Shown: positions 7,457-15,723, numbered from the stretch's first letter. The stretch is 64,000 nucleotides of DNA from Achromobacter piechaudii NBRC 102461 (GCF_001571245.1 NZ_BCTK01000001.1:682001-746000), one strand, 5' to 3'. Numbers and translations: made by a program. The notes: generated by a model not told the origin, from the sequence alone.

Positions 7457-8425
7457 TCAATTCGCCGTGATGCCCGCGCGCTTGATGATCGGCGTCCAGC
7501 GCGCATCCTCGGCCGCCAGATAGCGCGTGAATTCCTCGGGCGTACTGCCGCGCGCCTCGGCGCCCAGCTCATCAAAGCGTTGAATGATCGTGGGCTGCGC
7601 AAAGATCTTGGTCAGCGCCTCGCTCAAGCGCTTCTGCACATCGGGCGGCGTGCCCTTGGGAGCCAGCAGCCCGGTAAACGTGGCCGCCTCCATGCCCTGC
7701 ACACCCGCTTCCGCAAACGTCGGCACGTCGGGCATCGACGGCACGCGTTTGGGCGTCGTCACCGCCAACGCACGCAAGCGGCCTTCCTTCACATAGGGCA
7801 GCGCCACCGAGATCTGATCGAAATTGAAATCCACCTGTCCACCCAGCAGATCGGTCGTGGCCGGCGCGTTGCCCTTGTACTGCGCCGTCGTCCAACGCGC
7901 GCCCGTCAATGACTGCAACAGCTCGCTGACCAGATGATTCGTCGTTCCCGCGCCGGGGGAAGCCATGTTCAGCTTGCCGGGCTCTTTCTTAGCCAGCTCA
8001 AGCAACTCGGCCAGCGTCTTGGCCGGCAAGCTGGGCTTGACCTGCAACACCAGCGGCGTGTACGACACCGAACTGATCGGCGCAAAGTCCCGATCCCACT
8101 TGTACGCATCCCGCTTGAAAATCAGCGGCGAGAACAACAGAGGCCCGTTCGCCGCCATGAACAAGGTGTAGCCATCCGGCTCGGACCGCGCCACCTGCTC
8201 GCCGGCAATCATCCCGCCCGCGCCCGGCTTGTTTTCAACGATGAAGGGCTGCCCAAACGCCGCTTGCAAACCCGGCGCAATCAGCCGCGCCGCCACATCC
8301 ACATTGCCGCCAGGCGGGTAGGGCACGACGATCTTCACCGGCTTCTCGGGCCACGCGGCGTGCGCCATGGAAGTCAGAACGGTCAGCGCCACCGTGGCGC
8401 AGGCGCGAAGGGCGTTGCGATGCAT
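7457..8425 (-). CDS. Bug/TctC-family tripartite tricarboxylate transporter substrate-binding protein
   Basis: The 322-residue periplasmic binding protein has a signal peptide at residues 1-22 (MHRNALRACATVALTVLTSM, then AHA). The mature start WPEKPVKIVVPYPPGGNVDVAARL is diagnostic for the Bug family, which is greatly expanded in Bordetella and Achromobacter and typically binds carboxylates through the GAGG and NKPGAGG-type loops (VENKPGAGGMIAGEQVA). The open frame extends upstream, but only the ATG at 8425-8423 has a ribosome binding site (AGGAGA, spacing about 7) and a sensible signal peptide. As first gene of the catabolic operon it probably captures the pathway substrate. No TctA/TctB membrane subunits lie in the window. 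Confidence 0.95.
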   Translation of the reverse strand: MHRNALRACATVALTVLTSMAHAAWPEKPVKIVVPYPPGGNVDVAARLIAPGLQAAFGQPFIVENKPGAGGMIAGEQVARSEPDGYTLFMAANGPLLFSPLIFKRDAYKWDRDFAPISSVSYTPLVLQVKPSLPAKTLAELLELAKKEPGKLNMASPGAGTTNHLVSELLQSLTGARWTTAQYKGNAPATTDLLGGQVDFNFDQISVALPYVKEGRLRALAVTTPKRVPSMPDVPTFAEAGVQGMEAATFTGLLAPKGTPPDVQKRLSEALTKIFAQPTIIQRFDELGAEARGSTPEEFTRYLAAEDARWTPIIKRAGITAN

Positions 8426-8632
8426 GGTTTGTCTCCTGGTCGTGTCATCACGATGTGTTTGTTGTGTTTGACGACACTCTAGAAATTTCCTGGCTGCGGA
8501 ACAACGCGAATTTCCATAAAAGTTCCGGATGTTGGACTCTTTTGGAAGGTTGTATGGCGTGCGGCTTTTGGGATGGGCGGATTTCGCCGGAGAATTAGCG
8601 TAGGCGCTTATTGCGCGCGCGGTTTTATTCAT

Positions 8633-8648
8633 TGTTGAATGTTCAACA
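8633..8648. promoter_or_regulatory. Candidate IclR operator between divergent transcription units
   Basis: TGTTGAA (8633-8639), TG, TTCAACA (8642-8648) is a perfect inverted repeat in the 247-base gap between the Bug gene (minus) and the flavin reductase gene (plus). IclR-family regulators bind short palindromes of this kind. The neighbouring iclR-type gene is the obvious candidate to act here, possibly controlling both directions. The assignment is from position and symmetry only. Confidence 0.55.
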
Positions 8649-8672
8649 TCCGGACTACGGAGCCTGACCCCC

Positions 8673-9305
8673 ATGCACTTTCCCGCCAGCGACCTGAACC
8701 CCGAACAAACCTACCGCCTGATGAGCGGCATCGTCGTCCCCCGACCCATCGCCTGGATCAGCAGCGTCAACGCCCACGGCGGCGTCAACCTGGCGCCGTT
8801 CAGCTGCTACACCTTCGTCTCGAATAAACCGCCCATGATCGGCGTCAACATCGGCCGCAAGGCGGGAGTGCGCAAAGACACGGCGCAAAACATCCTGGCC
8901 AATGGCCACTTCGTCGTTAACGTCGGCGATGAAACCCTGCTGGATCCCCTGCACGACAGCGCCCAGGAACACCCACCGGAAATCAGCGAAGTCGACGTGC
9001 TGGGTTTAAGCGTGCTGCCCGGTGCGGTAATCGCCACCCCCCGTTTGGCCGCCGCGCCCATCAGTTTGGAATGCCGCTTTCATAGCGTCACCCCGTTTGG
9101 TGATACCGGCGCGGAGTTCTTCGTGGGTGAGGTGGTGATGTTTCATATTCGGGATGGGCTGCTGCAAGACGGCAAGATCGATACGGCGTTGCTGCGACCT
9201 ATCTGCCGCATTGGTGGGCCGAACTATGCCTCGCTGGGCGCCATCGTTACTAAGCGTGGGATTCAGCAGACGCCAAAGTCCGTTATCAAACCGGAGGCAG
9301 CGTGA
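8673..9305 (+). CDS. Flavin reductase-like domain protein
   Basis: The 210-residue protein has the flavin-reductase-like split-barrel fold. The start MHFPASDLNPEQTYRLMSGIVVPRPIAWIS is a family hallmark (PRPIAWVS), followed by NLAPFSCYTFVSNKPPMIGV and KDTAQNILANGHFVVNV, which line the FMN site. It could be the NAD(P)H:flavin reductase partner of a two-component monooxygenase, but no oxygenase component lies beside it. Larger proteins of this family also act on other substrates. The stop codon overlaps the GTG of the IclR gene (GTGA), so the two are co-translated. Confidence 0.88.
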   Translation: MHFPASDLNPEQTYRLMSGIVVPRPIAWISSVNAHGGVNLAPFSCYTFVSNKPPMIGVNIGRKAGVRKDTAQNILANGHFVVNVGDETLLDPLHDSAQEHPPEISEVDVLGLSVLPGAVIATPRLAAAPISLECRFHSVTPFGDTGAEFFVGEVVMFHIRDGLLQDGKIDTALLRPICRIGGPNYASLGAIVTKRGIQQTPKSVIKPEAA

Positions 9306-10168
9306 GCGAGGCAGAAGATAAAAGCGCGGCGGGTGCGCAGACGGTTCGTCGGGCGTTGGCGCTATTGCGGCTGATCGCCTGCGGACAAGAGCGGGGTGTG
9401 CGATTGGTAGATCTGGAGCGCATGTCTGGATTGAATCGACCGACCGTGCATCGTTTGCTGAAGACATTGGTGCAAGAGGGCGCGGTTGAGCAGGATGTGG
9501 AGACGCGGCGGTATTTGATTGGGCAGGAGATCAGTTTGCTGGGATTGGCCAGGACTCGGCGCTTTCCGCTGCTGACCTTGGGGGATCCTTATATGAGCGA
9601 GCTGGCCGAGCAGGTGGGGGATACGGTGTTTTTGAGTATTCGACATGGGCACGATTCGATCTGTATTGGTAGAAGGACGGGAAGGCATCCGATACAGGTG
9701 CTGTCGATTGAGGTGGGGGTGAGACGGCCGCTGGGGGTGGGCGTGTCGGGGGTGGCGTTGTTGGCGAGTTTGGGGGTGGGGGAGAGTGTGGAGTTGGTAA
9801 GAGGGAATGCGGCCAGGTTGGAGGTGATGGGGGAGTGCGTGGAGGATGTGATTGGGCGGGTGGAGGTGGCGCGGAGGGAGGGGATTGCGTATGCGGCGAT
9901 GGGGTTGATGCCGGGGACTAGTGCGGTGGCGGTGCCGGTGTTGACGGAAGGAGGGGTGGCGCTGGGGGCGATTACGGTGACCGCGATGGCGGAGAGGTTG
10001 GGCGTGGGGAGATTGGAGGGGGTGGTGGAGAGGATGAAGGCGGCGGCGGGGGGATTGCGGGGAGGTGGGGGCTGGTGGGGGGGAAGTGAGAGGAAAGCTC
10101 GGCGGGTATTGAACACTCGCATATGGACATCCGCCTCGAGAAACGAGCGGCGGGCCGTAGGTCGGTAA
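9302..10168 (+). CDS. IclR-family transcriptional regulator
   Basis: The protein has 288 residues and starts at GTG overlapping the previous stop by 4 bases. The N-terminal winged helix-turn-helix (about 14-75) includes VRLVDLERMSGLNRPTVHRL. The effector domain follows with DTVFLSIRHGHDSICIGRRTG and GVSGVALLASL, and ends near GAITVTAMAERL. It probably senses the substrate or an intermediate of the divergent operon. Two oddities stand out. Wobble positions are mostly G and almost never C over about 9,690-10,090, unlike neighbouring genes. The last 30 or so residues (after a Gly/Trp-rich stretch) extend past the normal IclR end, into the edge of an AT-richer island. Confidence 0.9.
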   Translation: MSEAEDKSAAGAQTVRRALALLRLIACGQERGVRLVDLERMSGLNRPTVHRLLKTLVQEGAVEQDVETRRYLIGQEISLLGLARTRRFPLLTLGDPYMSELAEQVGDTVFLSIRHGHDSICIGRRTGRHPIQVLSIEVGVRRPLGVGVSGVALLASLGVGESVELVRGNAARLEVMGECVEDVIGRVEVARREGIAYAAMGLMPGTSAVAVPVLTEGGVALGAITVTAMAERLGVGRLEGVVERMKAAAGGLRGGGGWWGGSERKARRVLNTRIWTSASRNERRAVGR

Positions 10169-10197
10169 CGACTTATATATGGCCGCGTGGCCTACGG
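10155..10197. repeat. Inverted repeat at the left edge of the AT-rich island
   Basis: CCGTAGG (10155-10161) and CCTACGG (10191-10197) are exact inverted copies, 29 bases apart, spanning the IclR stop codon and the drop in GC content. It could be a weak 3' hairpin or a trace of an integration junction. Nothing else supports either reading. Confidence 0.3.
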
Positions 10198-10999
10198 TTG
10201 ATATTTGCCATGGATCAATGCTAGTAACTAAGGTAACATTTGGAATCCTTAGCTGACTCTAGCACCCGAAATATTGTTTCAGGGCAACGCGATCCGCATC
10301 GATTCGTGAAGCCAAGTTGTCATTTGCGGTTTGTGTGTGCATCAGCTTTGCCAAGCTCGGCGGGCACCATACCGCAATTGCAGCCCAAGCACGGGACAGA
10401 AAAATTCGCATCATCGGTCGGGACTCGGGGTAGCGCACACATATGCGTTTCCGATGAAGGGTTTCTATCCTGCAACCTCAGGACAAGATGTCGATATTCC
10501 GTATCACTATCGCGGCAGGAGATGTTCTCAACCTTGGCGTTTGCACGACCGTCAAGTTCGCACCCATTTCCCAAGATTCCCGGAGCAAACTGGCGAGAAA
10601 ATTCATTATTGGTTCTCGCTATCCCAGCCTGAGTTCAATCCCTTCACCCCTGCTAACTCTGCACTCGCGACGCTTGGCGTTGCGGATATGGTCTCAGAGG
10701 GCAGTATTTTCGTGAAAAAAGCGGTGTTGAAGATTCCACGATAACGGAATAAATATTTGGAACGGGCCTGACTTTCTGAAGAATTTATTGAAGACGGGGG
10801 GCTGGCACGGAAGTGCGGACTTGCTTTAGATTTTTATAATCAGACAGTGAGCGTTATATGCCGATATTGAGGTGGCATTTCGCATAATGAATTCTATTCA
10901 ATATACAAATTGAAGCGTAAATGCCGTCGCGGTGAATTTTTATTCATGCTTAAGATGGTTATCGAAAAATTTGAGAGAAAATGAAGGAGATAATTTTAA
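10169..10999. other. 831-base stretch without a recognisable gene; leader of the STAND module
   Basis: The left two-thirds (10,240-10,745) contains overlapping short open frames in several phases, none with a ribosome binding site or recognisable sequence. This may be a decayed gene. The right third (10,745-10,999) is clearly AT-rich and probably non-coding. It carries a perfect TATAAT at 10835-10840 with no good -35 box, and a strong AAGGAGA just before the first STAND-module gene at 11000. Confidence 0.5.
10835..10840 (+). promoter_or_regulatory. Possible -10 element for the STAND module
   Basis: This is an exact TATAAT about 160 bases upstream of the start at 11000, in AT-rich non-coding DNA. 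I find no convincing -35 hexamer at 16-18 bases, so this is a weak prediction. Confidence 0.3.
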
Positions 11000-11902
11000 A
11001 TGGAAGATTTTGAAACTCTCGACCTGCTTGCTCCCACGCTCTCTCAATTTAAGGGGATATCTTCATCTGCTCCCGTAGACGTCCGAGAGTCAATTGCTCT
11101 GGTAGATTTCCACCTTCGTCTAATTTATACGCTCTCGATTGCATCCAGCCGACGCCCCCAATGTTCGCCTCTTCGTGTCTCTCAGGTTCCAGGCTTCGGA
11201 ACGATGTTGGCAGTAGTGCGGCGAGGTGGGAATTCCACAGCCGATACTTCTAATTGGATCAACGAATTAATAATAAATTGGAGCGATGCTGCTGTCAGTG
11301 CTATTGATAGATTCAAAGCGCCTCGTTACGGCTCATTTAAAATCCTGCGCGATCGCCTTTCTCATGGGCAACCTTTACCGAATGATCTGGGCCAACTGCA
11401 ATCGTTACGCGATGCAATTGGTGGGCTAACTTTACAACTGGAAAATTTACTCCGACAGTATTTGTCGGGAACTAGAATTGATATACGCCAAGACCGCCTC
11501 TTTCTTCAGAAGCCACGAGACCGTTCGTCCTTTGAGATTTCACCATTTTGGCTGTGGGCGCCCAATGAGTCTGCTATTAATGTATATTCGCATGCTTCCG
11601 CTGAAGGGATAAATTACATTGCGTCGGACGGAGATGTCTTCACTGAGAAATCATCAGAGGCAATTGCAAAATTCTTAAAAAATTATGTAAGTAGTGTTGC
11701 CGGCAATCAAACGGATCTTGGTCGGCTCGTTCGAGACGTTCTCGCTGATATCGGCGCATATACTGAGGACTACTCTAAACCGAGCTACTTCTTCGGTGAC
11801 GACGAGGATATTGGGACATTGTTTGTCCCTTGGGTAAAGTCGACGAGCGAGAATAATCAGTCTCGACTGGATAGCTTCCGAATTGGTCCCGACAATCGAT
11901 GA
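11000..11902 (+). CDS. Unknown protein paired with a STAND NTPase; possible HEPN-type motif
   Basis: The 300-residue soluble protein has a strong ribosome binding site (AAGGAGA) and a base composition much richer in A/T than flanking genes. I recognise no full domain. Residues 115-123 read ILRDRLSHG: Arg117 and His122 are spaced like the R-x4-6-H signature of HEPN RNases, and helices surround it. The C-terminal half has alternating strands with the segment SPFWLWAPNESAINVYSHAS followed by INYIASDGD, a pattern I associate with proteins accompanying STAND/NACHT ATPases. It ends 9 bases before the NTPase gene, so the two form an operon. A role as effector or sensor in an abortive anti-phage system is an inference from the pairing. 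Confidence 0.65.
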   Translation: MEDFETLDLLAPTLSQFKGISSSAPVDVRESIALVDFHLRLIYTLSIASSRRPQCSPLRVSQVPGFGTMLAVVRRGGNSTADTSNWINELIINWSDAAVSAIDRFKAPRYGSFKILRDRLSHGQPLPNDLGQLQSLRDAIGGLTLQLENLLRQYLSGTRIDIRQDRLFLQKPRDRSSFEISPFWLWAPNESAINVYSHASAEGINYIASDGDVFTEKSSEAIAKFLKNYVSSVAGNQTDLGRLVRDVLADIGAYTEDYSKPSYFFGDDEDIGTLFVPWVKSTSENNQSRLDSFRIGPDNR

Positions 11903-11911
11903 GAGTGGAGG

Positions 11912-14008
11912 ATGGACAGTAGTAGCCCATGGCGTGGTTACTCGGATTTCCTGAAGCACGTTTCAAACTGGGAGCTTCTTGCAAGGCGGATTGCGATAGG
12001 ATTGGATAACTTCACTCATGAGCGTGCAGAAGAGGAATCTTCGCGGCTCGGATTTCCAAAATGGGACGCGACTCGCGGCCCCACTCTGATTAAGGAGAAA
12101 AAGGATCCTCTCTCTCGTGAAGGTGGTGAGAAGGAGTTTGATCTGGTGGCGCGGATTGACGATTCTTGTCAAAGAATGAAGCCGTCAACTTCAGTATTTT
12201 TTATTATTGGGCAAGCTGGTTTAGGCAAGACAGATTTGATGGTTTCTGCGGCAGTAGAACGCGCAAGAAAGATTGAATCCGATCCTGGGTCCCCTCTGCC
12301 GTTATATCTTTTTGTATCATCCTCGGGACGAACTTTGTCGAGCCTTGAGGACGCAGTCAATAGCGCGCTAAATATTACAAAACTCTTGTCCAGTCATAGT
12401 GCTAAAGCCCTTTGCCGAAATGGATTGCTTGTCTTGCTTGTAGATGGGTTCGATGAGTTGCTTGGCAGCAGCGGTTACGAAAATGCACTGGGGTCTCTAG
12501 AGCCTTGGTTTCGAGAGCTCGGCGGGAGAGGGGTCTTGGCAGCTTCTGCGCGGTCCTCCTATTATCTGACTCAATACAGACGTTCGCTTGCACTAGCGAC
12601 CGACCTTAACGTTGATCACACATTAGTGGAATTGCAGCCTTGGTCTCGGTCTTCCGCGAAGCAATTCCTAGTTGCCATGGGTGTGCAAGAGAACACGCTT
12701 TGTGCAATAAAGGAGCGAGAATGGTCAGTACTGAGCGTGCCCTTCTTCGCGAAGGCGTTTGCTGCATGGCTCAAGAATGAAGGGGTGGCTAGCAACTCGC
12801 TCCCATCCGTGTACGATATTGTTGTGGCACAGTATCTCACCCGTGAAGCATTGAAGTTGAAAGACCCGAACATTGGCGAACTTTTGACAACGGACGAATT
12901 GCGCGAACTTTTTTCAGAAATCGCGGAGTTAATGCAGACATCTAAGAACAGGGAGATCGATCAATCCGAATTGGTTTCTTGTGCAGAGTCCGTTGTTGGC
13001 ACGTCGTCGCTCGAAGCTGCTCGTCCGGGTCTTACGCGGCGACTATCTTCTCTCTGCGGGTTAGGGGCTACGTCTGATTCGGCTGGGGGGAGTAGTTTCG
13101 GCTTCTCACACGAGGTGTTGTTCGACTGCTTTCTGTCGGTGGCGCTCCAGAGGCGGGTGTCAGGGATTATTAATGAAAAATCGCTGCTAGCGTTGCTGGG
13201 AGCGACCAAGGTGAATGCAGCCGCTTTCGAGTGGCTATTGGAAAAAAAAGACGGAGCGACTGCGATTTTAAGTGAGAAAATTTCGTTCAGTATTCCGGCC
13301 GATCAGGATTCGGCAGTGCTTTCATCGAACTTGGGGTCTTTGTGGTCGGCAATGCTATCGCAGCGGAAAGGGATTCCACCAACCGCTCAAGCCTCTGGAT
13401 TGCAGATTGAGGCGCTAGAGCTTGCCGGGCATGGATGGACCTCTCTAGACGTTAGCCGGAGTGCTATTTCTCGCCTTGTCTTGCCTGATGCGCAGCATAT
13501 ACGGGTAGATCTTTCGCATTCTGACGTGGGCTACCTCGAGGCACGATCCAACGAATGCGCACGTCGTTGCCTAAAAGGGGTTGAATCAGCGAAGGTGATG
13601 AGTGTGCATATTGGTAATCAATTTGAGGATAGCAAGACGAGAGTGCGGGAACTCTTCGAAAACTTAGGACTGGTTTCGCGGACAGTTCGCACCATTAATC
13701 AGCAATATCGTGAATCTGCTTCCTACTTCCTAGACCGCCTCGCGCGGCGCCCCGATACTCCGGTAGTGCTATCTCGGGAAGACCTTAGCGCAGATGATGA
13801 TCGACTCTTATGGATTCAACATGCAGATAGTGATCATTGGCGTTCGTTCGTTGATGCGTTAACAAGGTCTGGCGTAGCGCGGCTGGAACCCTTGACGGCA
13901 TCGGGCAGGGCGAAAGTGCGAATTGCCTTCAGTCGACCTATCCGATCTTTGCAAGAGCCGGACCCAGAAGATACAGAATCCGCGTTGTTCTGGGATCTTC
14001 TTGGATAA
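11912..14008 (+). CDS. STAND/NACHT-family NTPase, candidate defence protein
   Basis: The 698-residue protein has a P-loop NTPase core. Walker A is GQAGLGKT at residues 100-107, preceded by hydrophobic SVFFII. Walker B is LLVLLVDGFDEL with Asp178 and Asp181-Glu182, the D-G-F-D-E arrangement typical of NACHT/STAND ATPases. A sensor-like LAASARSSYYL and a winged-helix-like region follow (about 230-390). The C-terminal part (about 490-580) has short repeats of the form LxLAGHGWTSLDVSRSAISRLVLPDA, like a pentapeptide or LRR-type solenoid that could sense a ligand. Bacterial STAND proteins usually detect phage components and trigger cell death. The start follows GTGGAGG directly, with the upstream stop only 9 bases away, so translation is probably coupled. 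Confidence 0.85.
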   Translation: MDSSSPWRGYSDFLKHVSNWELLARRIAIGLDNFTHERAEEESSRLGFPKWDATRGPTLIKEKKDPLSREGGEKEFDLVARIDDSCQRMKPSTSVFFIIGQAGLGKTDLMVSAAVERARKIESDPGSPLPLYLFVSSSGRTLSSLEDAVNSALNITKLLSSHSAKALCRNGLLVLLVDGFDELLGSSGYENALGSLEPWFRELGGRGVLAASARSSYYLTQYRRSLALATDLNVDHTLVELQPWSRSSAKQFLVAMGVQENTLCAIKEREWSVLSVPFFAKAFAAWLKNEGVASNSLPSVYDIVVAQYLTREALKLKDPNIGELLTTDELRELFSEIAELMQTSKNREIDQSELVSCAESVVGTSSLEAARPGLTRRLSSLCGLGATSDSAGGSSFGFSHEVLFDCFLSVALQRRVSGIINEKSLLALLGATKVNAAAFEWLLEKKDGATAILSEKISFSIPADQDSAVLSSNLGSLWSAMLSQRKGIPPTAQASGLQIEALELAGHGWTSLDVSRSAISRLVLPDAQHIRVDLSHSDVGYLEARSNECARRCLKGVESAKVMSVHIGNQFEDSKTRVRELFENLGLVSRTVRTINQQYRESASYFLDRLARRPDTPVVLSREDLSADDDRLLWIQHADSDHWRSFVDALTRSGVARLEPLTASGRAKVRIAFSRPIRSLQEPDPEDTESALFWDLLG

Positions 14009-14237
14009 ACCCCAGTCTTGGCAGCTCCCCGCACATTACGATCGGTAGGTGGCCATCGGCCGCCTGTTGGTTCGAACGGAGTTGCCTTTTATTATTTTCA
14101 GTTCAGGGATGGGTGAGCCCCCGAATATTAGCTGATAGTCAGGAACACACTCCACATACTGCGCGGCGACGAAACGTAAGTCACTTGGATTTTATTGAGA
14201 TTGCCCAAATGGTGCCATCGGGTGGGGGGATCATTTT

Positions 14238-15209
14238 TTAGCCTAAGGGCAGACCATCATGGCGAGGAGCAGATTTGTAGTCGCAATGCACTCGAATGAA
14301 ATTGGTCGGAACGACGGCTGATGCCTCGAAAAATCTTGAAAAGTCGAAATTTTCCAATTTGTGAGGCGCGACTAATACTGACCTTTGGTCGTTTCCAAGA
14401 AATACGATCGGTCGGTTTGGTGGAACATTGGCACATTCGTTCTTGTGGCTGAAGTCTAGTGCATATGCCATCAAATATACTTTATCGGGTACTCGTGAGT
14501 CTGATAGCTGATTAGTTGACCAACCCCAGCCATAATAGAGAATTACGGCTGATACGAATGCGGTAAGTAAAGAATATAATGGAAATTCCTGGTAATTTTT
14601 TTCGTTATATCGTGTCCAACACCAATGTGCACCGGTGAATATATGGACCGATAGTAGAAATATCGCTACAACCAGTACGAAGGGGACCAGAAATTTAAGA
14701 ACAAGAATTGCGGTTGTGAAGATCAGGGTGATGGGGAATGCTGAGGCGTCGACGTGAAATATTTCGTTTATATGTCCACCCGCTTTTCCGCGAGCATACA
14801 AAACCAACCCAGAAACTATGATGGAGATCAAGAATTTCGTAATCGTGAAGCTCCAAAGCGACCGTACTACGGCTGAACGCTCTAGCGTGATGCCGACGAA
14901 CAATGTGCACAGAACTACGGCGCATATTCGAAATGCTAGAGTGTTTTCGCGAGCCCACTCCCAATCACTGCTGGCTGATCGAGTGATTGCCAATATAATT
15001 CCAATGACGCCGATTAAGCCCAGTGTCCATGTTAGTTCATACTTCTCCTGATCTCTTTCACGCTCTTTTTTTGCTATCCATTTGCTCAAATCATGATGAA
15101 TATCTCGAACGTAGTATTTTAGGGATCTCTGGTTTCCTGAGTACCAATCTCTTTCGTTCTCACTTAATTCTCTGCTAATGGTCTCTAAAATTTCTGTCGT
15201 TTTTTTCAT
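14238..15209 (-). CDS. Multi-pass membrane protein of unknown function
   Basis: The protein has 323 residues from the ATG at 15209-15207; a GTG 63 bases upstream is also possible, and neither has a clear Shine-Dalgarno. The N-terminal 60 residues are charged and helical, probably cytoplasmic coiled coil (EILETISRELSENERDW, KKERERDQEK). Hydrophobic segments lie at about 61-78, 92-109, 122-139, 158-192 (one or two passes) and 211-230. A soluble C-terminal domain of about 90 residues has Cys259 and Cys309, probably periplasmic. Codon use is AT-rich like the STAND genes, so it belongs to the same island. Convergent orientation means it is not in their operon. A membrane effector role is possible but unsupported. 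Confidence 0.65.
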   Translation of the reverse strand: MKKTTEILETISRELSENERDWYSGNQRSLKYYVRDIHHDLSKWIAKKERERDQEKYELTWTLGLIGVIGIILAITRSASSDWEWARENTLAFRICAVVLCTLFVGITLERSAVVRSLWSFTITKFLISIIVSGLVLYARGKAGGHINEIFHVDASAFPITLIFTTAILVLKFLVPFVLVVAIFLLSVHIFTGAHWCWTRYNEKNYQEFPLYSLLTAFVSAVILYYGWGWSTNQLSDSRVPDKVYLMAYALDFSHKNECANVPPNRPIVFLGNDQRSVLVAPHKLENFDFSRFFEASAVVPTNFIRVHCDYKSAPRHDGLPLG

Positions 15210-15379
15210 AATGATCGAAACGGTTGCAAAGTTTATGTGGATTCGTTCACTCTGCGTTTGTGTTGTAAACACTTCGCAGAATAGTGTAGATGACCAACTG
15301 CTATGTCGTAGTTTCGGTTTCGCGTGTCCTCACCCGATCACAGCGATCTAGCTGTAGGTGGTTTTTGGATGGGTCGTGC

Positions 15380-15676
15380 TCAATCTTCAGATCGCATTTC
15401 ATTAGATCTGGCTTCACCGATTAAGTCTGTCACCAGATCGGAAAAGGGATGGCATAGGCCTTCCACTCCGCCCATCAAAGTCGCCATTACGTCCGCGCTG
15501 AATGGCGGTGCACCCGTAGCTCCTGGCTCATTCAAACTATTCCCCACAATCCTCGCAATCGCCCAAATCCCCTGGCAAGCGCGCTCCATCTTCCTCAAAT
15601 CACTTACCCGCACAACAGCAAACTCCGGATCATCCGGCGCAGCCCAGCGGTCATAAGTAAAGGGGTGATCATCCAT
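15380..15676 (-). CDS. Small protein controlled by a C4/P4-type antisense leader
   Basis: The 98-residue acidic protein begins MDDHPFTYDRWAAPDDPEF, with a central helix (SDLRKMERACQGIWAIARIVGNSL) and a second helical part around MATLMGGVEGLCHPFSDLVTDLI. It has no membrane segment or motif that I recognise. AGAGG lies 6 bases before the ATG and directly abuts the seqC element of the leader, so pairing of that element with the C4-like RNA upstream should hide the ribosome binding site. By analogy with phages P1 and P4 the gene could encode a toxic or antirepressor-like product, but its sequence does not say so. GC content is closer to the core genome than to the adjacent island. Confidence 0.7.
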   Translation of the reverse strand: MDDHPFTYDRWAAPDDPEFAVVRVSDLRKMERACQGIWAIARIVGNSLNEPGATGAPPFSADVMATLMGGVEGLCHPFSDLVTDLIGEARSNEMRSED

Positions 15677-15684
15677 AGCAGCCT

Positions 15685-15716
15685 CTTTTGTCGTTAGACC
15701 CGCTCCCCGCTGTCAA
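15685..15716 (-). promoter_or_regulatory. seqC-like target element over the ribosome binding site
   Basis: Read on the minus strand, it is TTGACAG ... GACAAAAG, ending at the AGAGG of the small gene. Both blocks are exact complements of single-stranded parts of the C4-like RNA (CTGTCAA and CTTTTGTC). It corresponds to the downstream target (seqC of P4, or the ribosome-site target of P1 C4). Confidence 0.65.
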
Positions 15717-15723
15717 TCGGGGT

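Noticed and set aside
9589..10122. Pro/Thr/Ser-rich minus-strand frame of 177 codons
   Set aside because: It is antisense to the IclR gene and comes from the unusual G-rich wobble positions of that gene, not from coding selection.
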